Shown: positions 1 through 7,233 of the stretch, piece after piece
Position numbering within the stretch: position 1 is the stretch's first letter
How the letters are laid out: every line of letters starts with the position of its first letter
Assembly (NCBI GenBank): GCA_022750455.1
Contig: JAKIVR010000009.1
Span: 1-56,094 of the forward strand
Reading direction: 5' to 3'
DNA: 56,094 bases
Source: Thermoplasmata archaeon
GTDB taxonomy: Archaea > Thermoplasmatota > Thermoplasmata > Lutacidiplasmatales > UBA184
Notes under the pieces: generated by a model
The model's input: only the letters and a program-made list of their open reading frames with translations
Database searches by the model: none
Told to the model about the DNA's origin: nothing
Program-made: the position numbers and the translations under genes

Positions 1-926
1 ATGTAGATCGTCTGGCCGAACGACGCGATCGCCGGACGGGCGAGGTTCGCCCCCGTCACGATGGCCGTTCCATTGGAGAACGACGCACCGCTGTTCGAGG
101 AGTTGATGAAGATCAACGCGTCCGAACTGCGGTTCGTGTAGCCGACCAGCGGGTTGTCGATATCGCTCTGGTGGCAGAACGGATTGCAGATGAACGGCCC
201 GCTCGTCGAATTCCCGAAATTGGTGAGGTTCGCGTCCCCTCCGACGTACACCCCGAGCACCGCGCCGGAGCTGTTCGATGTGAATGATGGCTCCAACTCT
301 TGATTGTACGGGCAGGTCGAGGGTGTGTCGCCGAGATAGGTGGGCGCTCCCCACGAGCCCCCGCCGTCGGAGGAGGTCATGTACGCGACGTGGGAGATCG
401 ATTGATTGACCCCCATGCCGCAGATCGTTTGGGAGGTGTTGACCATCACTTGGTACGACATGCCGACGTCGCCGTCGGGCAACGCCATCAAGCTCGGCGA
501 GCTCGATTCTTCGTACCAGTAATAGCACGCCGAGTAGCCGTAGAAGTACTCGTACATCCAACAGGCTTCATTCGAATAATTGAAATCGGCGTAGGCAAGG
601 TTCGAGTTGTTCTGGAAATAGAGACCGGTCGAATTCCCAGCGGTCGGTGGGCTCGTCGGGGCCGCGACGGTCGACTTCGAGGATGCGGCGGTGGTGGAAG
701 CCAAGTGGCTGGGGGTGGCCGAACTATTCGAGGCGGCGCCCCGGACTAGCACGGAACCCCCGAACATCATTCCCGAAACGACCGTTACGAGAACAACGAG
801 CACGAGGAGGCTCCGCCCCCGAGAAGCGGTGCGGTACCGCGAGATCGCGGACGCCCCATTCTCCGGGCGTTCGGTCTCCAATTTAGTCCGGTATTCGACT
901 GTGCTAGGTGGGGTCGGCGCGGCCAT
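1..926 (-). CDS. Secreted Asp-box (sialidase/BNR-like) protein, 3' end outside the window
   Basis: The reverse strand is open from an ATG at 926 to the window edge (about 308 residues, no stop reached). Residues 1-30 are polar, followed by a hydrophobic segment (about 40-62, LLVLVVLVTVVSGMMFGG) that acts as signal peptide or anchor. A Ser/Thr/Ala-rich linker follows, then a domain rich in Asn, Ser, Tyr and N-glycosylation sequons. SSDGGGSWGAP matches the Asp-box (S-x-D-x-G-x-x-W) of BNR/sialidase beta-propellers, and NSGASFSNG looks like a second blade. It is probably an extracellular propeller protein binding or cleaving glycans. The sialidase fold is inferred from Asp-boxes only; catalytic residues cannot be judged on the partial sequence. 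Confidence 0.75.
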   Translation of the reverse strand, partial: MAAPTPPSTVEYRTKLETERPENGASAISRYRTASRGRSLLVLVVLVTVVSGMMFGGSVLVRGAASNSSATPSHLASTTAASSKSTVAAPTSPPTAGNSTGLYFQNNSNLAYADFNYSNEACWMYEYFYGYSACYYWYEESSSPSLMALPDGDVGMSYQVMVNTSQTICGMGVNQSISHVAYMTSSDGGGSWGAPTYLGDTPSTCPYNQELEPSFTSNSSGAVLGVYVGGDANLTNFGNSTSGPFICNPFCHQSDIDNPLVGYTNRSSDALIFINSSNSGASFSNGTAIVTGANLARPAIASFGQTIY

Positions 927-930
927 AGGT

Positions 931-958
931 GTGACCCATCGTGTCACCCTACATAGAC
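931..958 (-). promoter_or_regulatory. Possible promoter and operator of the Asp-box protein gene
   Basis: On the reverse strand TCTATGTAGG (949-958) lies about 25-32 bp before the ATG at 926, a weak box A. Between it and the start is an inverted repeat GTGAC-N7-GTCAC (931-947) that could bind a dimeric regulator. Both calls rest on position and symmetry only. Confidence 0.3.
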
Positions 959-1152
959 TAGACCCGGGGGGGCCACTAGGTGACGGGGTTCGGGGAAGGA
1001 TACATGCACATCCTGCCGATCGGAGACTGAAGGTGACCCGGGATCCCCTAGCGTCGCCGGGAGGCATTCAGTTCGGTTCGGCGGTGGTCGAGATCTCGGA
1101 ACGGAGTTCAGTGGGGTCAACGCCGGGTTTGGAAGCTACCGGGGGACGGCGC

Positions 1153-1362
1153 TTAGGCGGTCGGCGGGGCCGACTTGCCGGCCGGCTTGGCAGTCTTCGG
1201 GGGGGTCGCCCCGCCGGACTCCATGTAGCCGCACTTCCCGCAAGATCTTCGGTTCTTGTGCTCGGCGAGGAAGGTGCCGGGGCCGCACTTGGGGCACGAC
1301 TTGTGGGTCCGAGTCAAGGTGTCCCCCTTGACGGAGTACAGACCGATCCTTGCCTTCGCCAT
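1153..1362 (-). CDS. rps27ae: Small ribosomal subunit protein S27ae
   Basis: This 69-residue protein begins MAKARIGLYSVKGD and carries a zinc ribbon CPKCGPG...CGKCGYME (two CxxC pairs, about residues 22-45), the hallmark of archaeal and eukaryotic S27ae. The C-terminal Pro/Ala/Lys tail (about 20 residues) is longer than usual. The ATG at 1362 is preferred because the archaeal family starts at MAKA-like residues; an in-frame GTG at 1371 overlaps the S24e stop and would add only three residues. It lies 5 bp after S24e and is surely cotranscribed with it, the conserved archaeal order. Confidence 0.93.
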   Translation of the reverse strand: MAKARIGLYSVKGDTLTRTHKSCPKCGPGTFLAEHKNRRSCGKCGYMESGGATPPKTAKPAGKSAPPTA

Positions 1363-1367
1363 GGAGC

Positions 1368-1805
1368 TCACTCACTCTTCGGTTTGGCTTCGGCCGGCTT
1401 GACCGCTTTCTCGGCCGCCTTCGGTGCCGGCTTCTCGGGAGGAGTGGGAGGGGAAGGTTCGGCGCTCTTTTCGGCGGCCGGGGCCTCGGGGGCCGCAGCT
1501 TCTGCGCCTTTCTCGCTCGGCTTCTCCTTCAGTCCGTTGCGGATCAGGATGTGCTCGCGGGTGACAGCTTTCAACGCATCCGCCGTGTCATAGGCGAGCG
1601 CCTCGCCGCGAGTCACGGGGGTGCCGTACCGCGCCCGCATCCACTCGATGACGAGCCGGTCCTTCGGGACCTTCAGGCTCTTGGCGAGCTCGGCCCGCAC
1701 GGTCTCGACGGTCGGCGTCGCAGCCCCGACGTGAGCGACCTCGAAGGAGTACTCGACCCGCTTGAGGAGCGGGTTCGGTCGTTGCTCCCGAACTACGAGG
1801 TCCAT
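1368..1805 (-). CDS. rps24e: Small ribosomal subunit protein S24e with long Ala/Pro/Lys tail
   Basis: The 145-residue product has the S24e core in residues 1-98: MDLVVREQRPNPLLKRVEY, VETVRAELAKSLKVPKDRLV and GTPVTRGEALAYDT. The core is followed by a roughly 45-residue low-complexity tail of Ala, Pro, Glu and Lys (from about residue 100) that is not part of the S24e fold; typical archaeal S24e is about 100 residues. The gene heads an operon with S27ae. A strong box A lies about 70 bp upstream, so the mRNA has a leader of roughly 45 nt containing a GGGAG element, unlike the leaderless genes nearby. Confidence 0.93.
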   Translation of the reverse strand: MDLVVREQRPNPLLKRVEYSFEVAHVGAATPTVETVRAELAKSLKVPKDRLVIEWMRARYGTPVTRGEALAYDTADALKAVTREHILIRNGLKEKPSEKGAEAAAPEAPAAEKSAEPSPPTPPEKPAPKAAEKAVKPAEAKPKSE

Positions 1806-1871
1806 GGTTCTGCTGCTCTCCCGAAGTCGCGGCGTTCGCGGCGACTGAGGGGCCCGCGCAGCCGGCGGCCG

Positions 1872-1879
1872 ATATATAA
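1872..1879 (-). promoter_or_regulatory. Box A promoter of the S24e-S27ae operon
   Basis: TTATATAT on the reverse strand is the most TATA-like element in the window. Transcription should start near 1850, giving a 5' leader of about 45 nt before the ATG at 1805. The leader contains an inverted repeat, AGTCGC...GCGACT (about 1831-1850 region), that could fold. Confidence 0.7.
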
Positions 1880-1938
1880 CGGTGGCACCGGAGCCGACTC
1901 CGGCCGCAGACCGAGACGCGCGGAGGGAGCCGCCGGGT

Positions 1939-3255
1939 TCATCGAGGCGGGGGGAGCGGGGAGCGACGGCTCCTCAGCTCCTTGGCGATCGACTCCCCCC
2001 TCGGGGTCAGCGTGTACACTTTCAACCGGCGCGGACGCCCCCGAACGTGGCGTACATCCGAATGGACGACCCCGGCGGTCTCGAGGCGACGCAGCACGTT
2101 CGTGAGGGAGTTCTGACCGACGGAGAGCTCCTCGGCCATCCCGGCCTGGGTGAGCCCGTTCGGGGCGACCTCGTCCGGGCGCAGCGCGCCCTGACGCACC
2201 ATATGCAACACGACTCGCTGGGAGATGCGCAGGGTCTCCGGGGAGATGATTTCCGGCGAAGGCGGTGTTGCCTTGGATGAAGGGGTAACGGCGGCCTCCG
2301 ACGGAGGGTTGGACTCGGGCGGCCTCCCAGGGGAGGCGACCTCCGCGGGATCGGGCGCCCGGGGCTCGCCGGGAACGCTCCCTGCCGGGGCCGCACCGGC
2401 TGAGGGAGCGGCGGCCGGAGCTGCCGCGGCGGAGGAGATGGGGGCACTCTTCGGGGAGCCGGGTCCGGCCCGGGTGAACCAGAACACTAGGAAAGCGAGG
2501 ATTGCGAGGATCGCCACAATAGCGAGGACCGCCGGGAGGATCCAGGAGTTCGAGGCGGGGGCGGGGCTGTTCGAGGGAGGCGTCACTGGAGAGGCGGTGA
2601 CGTTCACCCAGTCCGTGCCCGACGAGACGGTCCCGGAGCTGTCCGTCACATTCAGATACACCTTGAAGTGCCCGGCGGTCTCGAAGGTGTACGCGACGGT
2701 GGCCCCGCTGCCGTGGCCCCCGTCCCCGAAGCTCCAGACGAGAGAGCGGTACGTCTCCGTCCCTCCGCTCACGGTGCCATGGAAGGTGACCGTCAAAGGA
2801 GCCGTCCCGGAGCTGGAACTGGCCGTCACCGTGGCGGTCAACGGGGCCTCGGTCACGTGGACGGGCAAGCTGGCCGAGACCGAGCATCCCGATTCCGTGA
2901 CCGTGACGCTCGCGTTGTACGTGCCAGGGAGCGAATACTCGTGTTCCGCCTGGGAGAACGACGGCGAACTCCCGTTGTAGTACCCTCCATCGCCGAACGC
3001 CCAGCTGTACTCGCTCGGCGCCCCGGAGGAGACGCTGACGCCGAAACTCACCAGGAGCGGGGCGGCGCCGGTTCCCGTGGTCGGAGATTCCGTGGGCGAG
3101 ATCTGGAACGGGCATGGGGAGGCCGCGGCGGAAGCGGCGGCCACGGCCGGGAGGAGCAGCGCGAGCCCCACGGCGAGGAGGACGAGCGGCGAACGGCTCC
3201 TCCGGGTCGAAGATCCGGAGAGCCGACCGTCCCCGGTCGGCCGCAGTCGACTCAA
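1939..3255 (-). CDS. Membrane-anchored winged-helix regulator with two extracellular PKD domains
   Basis: Numbered from the TTG at 3255 (438 residues): a hydrophobic signal-anchor at about 22-46; two PKD-like beta domains at about 56-137 and 138-224, each with a WxFGDGG motif; a transmembrane helix at about 237-261 (ILPAVLAIVAILAILAFLVF); a flexible Pro/Ala/Ser linker to about 340; and a C-terminal winged helix at about 341-429. The winged helix shows LTQAGMAEELSVGQNSLTNV, LRRLETAGVV and VYTLTPRG, as in MarR-like or archaeal membrane wHTH proteins. This puts a sensor outside and a DNA-binding domain inside one polypeptide. The TTG overlaps the upstream stop as TTGA, suggesting translational coupling; an ATG at 3333 would overlap the neighbour by 82 bp. 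The ligand and target genes are unknown. Confidence 0.85.
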   Translation of the reverse strand: MSRLRPTGDGRLSGSSTRRSRSPLVLLAVGLALLLPAVAAASAAASPCPFQISPTESPTTGTGAAPLLVSFGVSVSSGAPSEYSWAFGDGGYYNGSSPSFSQAEHEYSLPGTYNASVTVTESGCSVSASLPVHVTEAPLTATVTASSSSGTAPLTVTFHGTVSGGTETYRSLVWSFGDGGHGSGATVAYTFETAGHFKVYLNVTDSSGTVSSGTDWVNVTASPVTPPSNSPAPASNSWILPAVLAIVAILAILAFLVFWFTRAGPGSPKSAPISSAAAAPAAAPSAGAAPAGSVPGEPRAPDPAEVASPGRPPESNPPSEAAVTPSSKATPPSPEIISPETLRISQRVVLHMVRQGALRPDEVAPNGLTQAGMAEELSVGQNSLTNVLRRLETAGVVHSDVRHVRGRPRRLKVYTLTPRGESIAKELRSRRSPLPPPR

Positions 3256-5693
3256 CTCCCGAGTTCGGGACTCTCGGGCTCGGCATTCGGGCTCTCCAAC
3301 TGTTGGAGCAAGGTGGCGCCTTCCTGCTGCCATTTCATGCGCCGCCGACGGAACCCGACGGCCAAGATAAGGCCCGCGACCAGGGCGGCCGCGACGACGA
3401 GGACCGCGGGGTCAAGGGCGCCCGGGACGAGTCCGTTGTTGTTCGTGATACCGGAGTTCCCGGCGGTCACGCGGATCGAGGCGAGGGTGACCTTGACGGA
3501 GTGGCCGGCGGAGTCCTGCACGACCACGGTCGGCACGTACGTCCCAACCACCGTGTACTCGTGACCCGCCGATTGGCCCACGATCGAAGAGCCGACGCTG
3601 CCATCCCCGAAGCTCCACTGGACGGAGTACGGAGCCGTTCCGCCCTCCACGATCAGGGAGAAGGCGACCTTGAGGGGGGCACCACCCGTCGTGACGTTCG
3701 CCATCGCCGAGGCGCCCAGCGGCGCGCTGGGGGTCACGTTGACCGTCGCGGTCGCGAAGGCGTCGACGCCGTTCGCGTCGGCGACCAGGCCCGTGACCGT
3801 ATAGATCCCCGCCTGGCCATAGGTGTAGTTGTACACCGCCGATTGGTTCGCGGCCGGCGTGAACGACGCGGTGGTGACGTTACAGACGCTGACATTCGCC
3901 GACGAGGCGTCCGCGCAGAGCACGAGCTGGTACGGCGCGGTCCCCCCACTGGGGGCTCCCGAGATGGTGACGTTCAGCGGGGCCGAGCCCGAGGACGGCG
4001 CGACCACGAGCGACACGCTGACCGGCGAGAGCGCCGTCGCGGTCACGGTGATATTGACCCAGGCGAACGTGAAGTTCATGTTCGTCGCGTTGGAGACCCA
4101 GACGGTCGCCGTGAAGGTGCCGACCGCGAAGTACACGTGATCGACGGAGAATCCGGCGGTCGTTTCCGCCGGGGAGCTGGTGCCATCTCCGAACGCCCAG
4201 CCCGCGACATACGTTCCCACCCCGTTCGAGATGTTCGCGGTGAGGTGGACCGCGAGGGGCGCCGGGCCGCTCGTCTGGTTGGCAATCGCGACGACCGCGA
4301 CCTGCGTGCTCGAGGGGGCGACGAGATCGAGGTGGGCGGTGGCGGAGATATTCCCGGAGGGAGTCGAAGTGGTCACGACGACCGTGTAGTTTCCCGCGGC
4401 GGCGTACGAGTGACCAACCGCCTCGGACGTAGCGTTGAACAGGGAGGGTTGGTAGAACGTTCCGTCTCCAAAGGACCAGTTGAACCAACCGGTCGTGCCG
4501 CCGTGCAGGGTCACGAGGAAGTTCACGGCGAGGGACGAGGCGCCGGTCCCGGGCGTGGCGTTCAAGGTCAGGGACTCCACATCATAGACGTACTCCCAGA
4601 GGGATCCCGACACGTTGTCCGTCGTACCGTTCCGGTTCGCGCTGTCGTTCCCCACCACCTGGACGTCGTGCCAGCCCAGGCTTTGGAAGGTGAATCCGGC
4701 TTGGGAGTTGTTCCCGTACTCCGTGAGGTAGGTGGTCGTCCCGTTGTCGGGGAAGGCCCACCGGAACGTCCACGCGCCGTGGCCGACCAGCGGGCCTCCC
4801 GTCACGTTCGCCCCACACACGACCGCCAAGGGGGCCAAACCGTTCTGGGGGTTACAGGACGGGGTGACCCCGGGGCCACCGGATCCGCTCCCCGATGTGC
4901 AGTTCCCGGCGCACACGGTCACCAACTGGGACGCCGAGACCTGAGCGTGGTTCCCCTTTGAGTCGTTCACGAACAGCCATGCGGTGTAGTTTCCGGCCGA
5001 GAGGTACGTGTGATTCTCGCTCGCGTTCGCCGTGGACGGGATGTACCCTCCGTCCCCGAACAAGTAGGAGTACGTGTACGGGGCGAATCCTCCGATTGCG
5101 CTGGCCGCGAACCGGACGACCAACGGAGCCGTTCCTGTCACGGGGGTGGGGGTGAGCCACACCGAGACGGTCGCCGGGTAGATCTGAATGGTCGTGCTCG
5201 TCGAGACGTGCGTGCTCGCGTTATCGGTGACGTTGGCCTTGATGGTGTAGACGCCGGTGGAAGTGTACGTATGATTGACGTTGCTGCCCGAGGTGAACCC
5301 GGTGTCGCTGAAGTTCCAATCGACGGGGCCGTACGGGCTCGTGCCGCCGCTCACGTTCGCGGTGAACCAGAGGGCGCACGGCGCCGTTCCGGTCGTGCCA
5401 TTCACGAAGTTCAATCCATAACAGCCGGAGTTGGTGGCGGTGTGGATGTAGATGCTGATCTTCAGGGCCCCGCCGAGAGGGGTGACCGTGGCGGGGGTCG
5501 CCCCGTGGGGGACCGCCCCATTGCCGGACGTGAACAGTCCCGACCCGAGACCCGAGAGAACGAGGAGTCCGAGGATCCCGACGACCAAGTATGGCAACAG
5601 CTTGGGGGAGCCTTGGACGGTCCTTCGGGAGTTCTGGGGACGAGAGATCGCAATCGGTCCTGAGGCGTTGACCTGTCGAGCGTGCGGTGCCAT
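3252..5693 (-). CDS. Large surface protein with about seven PKD repeats, anchored at the C terminus
   Basis: 813 residues. Residues 1-31 are cytoplasmic and basic; residues 32-54 (LLPYLVVGILGLLVLSGLGS) form a signal/TM segment. About seven PKD-like repeats follow, recognised by W-x-F-G-D-G or variants and by closing motifs such as H-x-Y-x-x-x-G-x-Y. These include FGDGGYIPS, WSFGDGTFY, WAFGDGTSS and WSFGDGSVG, with degenerate copies between. N-glycosylation sequons are very frequent. A C-terminal TM helix (about 770-793, DPAVLVVAAALVAGLILAVGF) and the basic stop-transfer RRRRMK anchor it. It is an archaeal S-layer or adhesion-type protein cotranscribed with the PKD-winged-helix regulator and likely its partner. 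No catalytic domain is seen. Confidence 0.88.
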   Translation of the reverse strand: MAPHARQVNASGPIAISRPQNSRRTVQGSPKLLPYLVVGILGLLVLSGLGSGLFTSGNGAVPHGATPATVTPLGGALKISIYIHTATNSGCYGLNFVNGTTGTAPCALWFTANVSGGTSPYGPVDWNFSDTGFTSGSNVNHTYTSTGVYTIKANVTDNASTHVSTSTTIQIYPATVSVWLTPTPVTGTAPLVVRFAASAIGGFAPYTYSYLFGDGGYIPSTANASENHTYLSAGNYTAWLFVNDSKGNHAQVSASQLVTVCAGNCTSGSGSGGPGVTPSCNPQNGLAPLAVVCGANVTGGPLVGHGAWTFRWAFPDNGTTTYLTEYGNNSQAGFTFQSLGWHDVQVVGNDSANRNGTTDNVSGSLWEYVYDVESLTLNATPGTGASSLAVNFLVTLHGGTTGWFNWSFGDGTFYQPSLFNATSEAVGHSYAAAGNYTVVVTTSTPSGNISATAHLDLVAPSSTQVAVVAIANQTSGPAPLAVHLTANISNGVGTYVAGWAFGDGTSSPAETTAGFSVDHVYFAVGTFTATVWVSNATNMNFTFAWVNITVTATALSPVSVSLVVAPSSGSAPLNVTISGAPSGGTAPYQLVLCADASSANVSVCNVTTASFTPAANQSAVYNYTYGQAGIYTVTGLVADANGVDAFATATVNVTPSAPLGASAMANVTTGGAPLKVAFSLIVEGGTAPYSVQWSFGDGSVGSSIVGQSAGHEYTVVGTYVPTVVVQDSAGHSVKVTLASIRVTAGNSGITNNNGLVPGALDPAVLVVAAALVAGLILAVGFRRRRMKWQQEGATLLQQLESPNAEPESPELGS

Positions 5694-5718
5694 TGGTGCC
5701 CTATGGGGCGTTCGGGGT

Positions 5719-5726
5719 TCATAAAC
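5719..5726 (-). promoter_or_regulatory. Box A promoter of the PKD operon
   Basis: GTTTATGAAC on the reverse strand is centred about 29 bp before the ATG at 5693, predicting a leaderless mRNA. It sits in a small symmetry, GGTT-CATA-AACC on the plus strand. Confidence 0.65.
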
Positions 5727-5796
5727 CGCCGCCGAAGATACACGGCCGATACGACAGAAGTCGCTGATACGACAGGTTCGATCGCGGGTCGACGCC

Positions 5797-6351
5797 CTAC
5801 TTGGCGGGGAGGTCCCGGCGCTCCATCAGCGCCAGGAGTCCGCGGACGTGCTCCTTCGCCGGCTCGTCGACGGTGACCAGCATGACGCCCTCGCCGGGGA
5901 CTCCGTACGCCACGGTCGAGCCGAGCGGCATCGATTCCACCAGGGCGAGCGACGCGAGGTCCTCCTCGCCGTCGACGTCCAGGAGCCCCCCGCCGCCGGC
6001 GACCATCTCCCGCACCGCGCGCCGCAGGGCGTAGGTGAGCATCCCCGCCGGGTTGCGGACGTGCCGGTGGTGCCGGGCCGCGAGAGGAGCAAACGCCGAG
6101 CGGTCGACGGGCTCCTTCCGCTGCGTCTTCCCATCCACGATCCCGATCAGCGGGAGGTTCCCGACCCGGATCGCATCCGTGGTCACCCGGTCCCCGCACG
6201 TGGCGAAGACCCGAAGCATCCTCAGACGGTTCTCGGCCGCCGGGCCGGAGAAGACCGGACCGTACCGGGCTTGGAGCGTCGGGCGGAGCGCCGGAGGAAC
6301 GACCCAGGCGCGCCGCTCACTTGACGCGGAGTGCGTACCGTCCGCTGTCAT
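5797..6351 (-). CDS. GTP-dependent dephospho-CoA kinase (DUF359 family)
   Basis: This 184-residue archaeal DUF359 protein is expected to phosphorylate dephospho-CoA with GTP in the last step of CoA synthesis. Family-like features are LRPTLQARYGPVF near the N terminus; the central VFATCGDRVTTDAIRVGNLPLIGIVDGKTQR, whose GD and GIVDGKT are typical; NPAGMLTYALRRAVRE; and a C-terminal GEEDLASLALVESMPLGSTVAYGVPGEG. The ATG at 6351 overlaps the spt4 end by 35 bp and no later start exists before the conserved region. It is the third gene of the rpo7-spt4-DUF359 operon, a common archaeal arrangement. Confidence 0.88.
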   Translation of the reverse strand: MTADGTHSASSERRAWVVPPALRPTLQARYGPVFSGPAAENRLRMLRVFATCGDRVTTDAIRVGNLPLIGIVDGKTQRKEPVDRSAFAPLAARHHRHVRNPAGMLTYALRRAVREMVAGGGGLLDVDGEEDLASLALVESMPLGSTVAYGVPGEGVMLVTVDEPAKEHVRGLLALMERRDLPAK

Positions 6352-6502
6352 GGATCCCCAACTTGCGGGCGATCTCCGATCGTTCGGGGTCGATGACGAT
6401 CAGGTACCCTTGCCACTCGCGGGACGTCTCGCCCCCGCACTTCGGGCATTTCATCTGGTCCGAGACGGCGCGGCAGTTCTTGCACGCTCGTTGATTGATC
6501 AT
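6317..6502 (-). CDS. spt4: Transcription elongation factor Spt4 (RpoE2)
   Basis: 61 residues starting MINQRACKNC. Four cysteines (CKNC and CPKC) form the zinc site, followed by the conserved TSREWQGYLIVIDPERSEIARKLGI core and a C-terminal YALRVK. Spt4 pairs with the NusG-like Spt5 and clamps RNA polymerase during elongation. The ATG overlaps the rpo7 stop as ATGA, so translation is probably coupled. Size and motifs are normal for archaeal Spt4. Confidence 0.95.
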   Translation of the reverse strand: MINQRACKNCRAVSDQMKCPKCGGETSREWQGYLIVIDPERSEIARKLGIHDSGRYALRVK

Positions 6503-7170
6503 GCGACACTCTTCGCCGGGACCTTCGGAGCCGCGGGCTTGGGGAGCGCCTTGCCGGCCGGCATCGAGTCCCTCACCGGCGTATCCTTCTTGCCGGGGGC
6601 GCGCTTCCCGGTCTTCTCTTCGGCCTTCTTGTGCGCGTCGACGATCCACTCCAGCCGGCCGAGGCCGGGCTGGCGCATGGTGAGTCCGATCCGGCTGTCC
6701 CGGGGCGAGATCTCGGAGAGCGAGAGGGAGACGATGCGGGCACGGACCTTGTAGCCGACCTTCAGGTCGCGTTTGGTCTCGACGCCGACGAGCCGCTGGT
6801 TGTGCTCGTCGATGTTCACGCGGTCGTCCATGATCTGCGAGACGTGGAGGAGCCCGTCCAACGGTCCGAAGCGGACGAACGCGCCGAACTTCCGGATCTC
6901 GACGACGGCGCCCTCGACGACCTCCTGGATCTCGGGCCGGAACATCAGCGCCCGGTACTCGACCTCCTGGTAGACGCCCCCGTCGCCGTGGATGATGTGT
7001 CCCTCGCCGATCGGCCGGACGTCCCGGATGACCACGGTGAGGTCCTGCCCGCCGACCAGCTTCCCTTCGAACTGCTGCTGGGCGAGCTCGGTGAGCACCG
7101 TCTCGAGCTTGGGGCTCAGACGCTGGGGCGGGATGCGGACCACGTCCCGTCGTTGATCGAGATAATACAT
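6499..7170 (-). CDS. rpo7: DNA-directed RNA polymerase subunit Rpo7 (E')
   Basis: 223 residues: an N-terminal RNP-like domain (MYYLDQRRDVVRIPPQRLSP, about 1-80) and an S1/OB domain (about 80-165, with GAVVEIRKFGAFVRFGPLDGLLHVSQI). Rpo7 forms the stalk with Rpo4 and helps melt promoters and bind nascent RNA. A C-terminal tail of about 35 residues rich in Lys, Ala and Pro extends beyond the usual length of about 190. It heads the rpo7-spt4-DUF359 operon and has a good box A about 27 bp upstream. Confidence 0.95.
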   Translation of the reverse strand: MYYLDQRRDVVRIPPQRLSPKLETVLTELAQQQFEGKLVGGQDLTVVIRDVRPIGEGHIIHGDGGVYQEVEYRALMFRPEIQEVVEGAVVEIRKFGAFVRFGPLDGLLHVSQIMDDRVNIDEHNQRLVGVETKRDLKVGYKVRARIVSLSLSEISPRDSRIGLTMRQPGLGRLEWIVDAHKKAEEKTGKRAPGKKDTPVRDSMPAGKALPKPAAPKVPAKSVA

Positions 7171-7193
7171 CGCGCGGCGCCACCCGGGCTCGG

Positions 7194-7201
7194 CTATATC
7201 A
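7194..7201 (-). promoter_or_regulatory. Box A promoter of the rpo7-spt4-DUF359 operon
   Basis: TGATATAGCC on the reverse strand, centred about 27 bp upstream of the ATG at 7170, predicts a leaderless transcript. Confidence 0.65.
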
Positions 7202-7233
7202 GAGTTTCTAGCGGCGATTCCCCGCGCGTTGCC

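Noticed and set aside
3256-3333. ATG at 3333 as start of the PKD-winged-helix protein
   Set aside because: It would overlap the preceding gene by 82 bp; the TTG overlapping the stop gives a normal signal-anchor N terminus. Not excluded experimentally.
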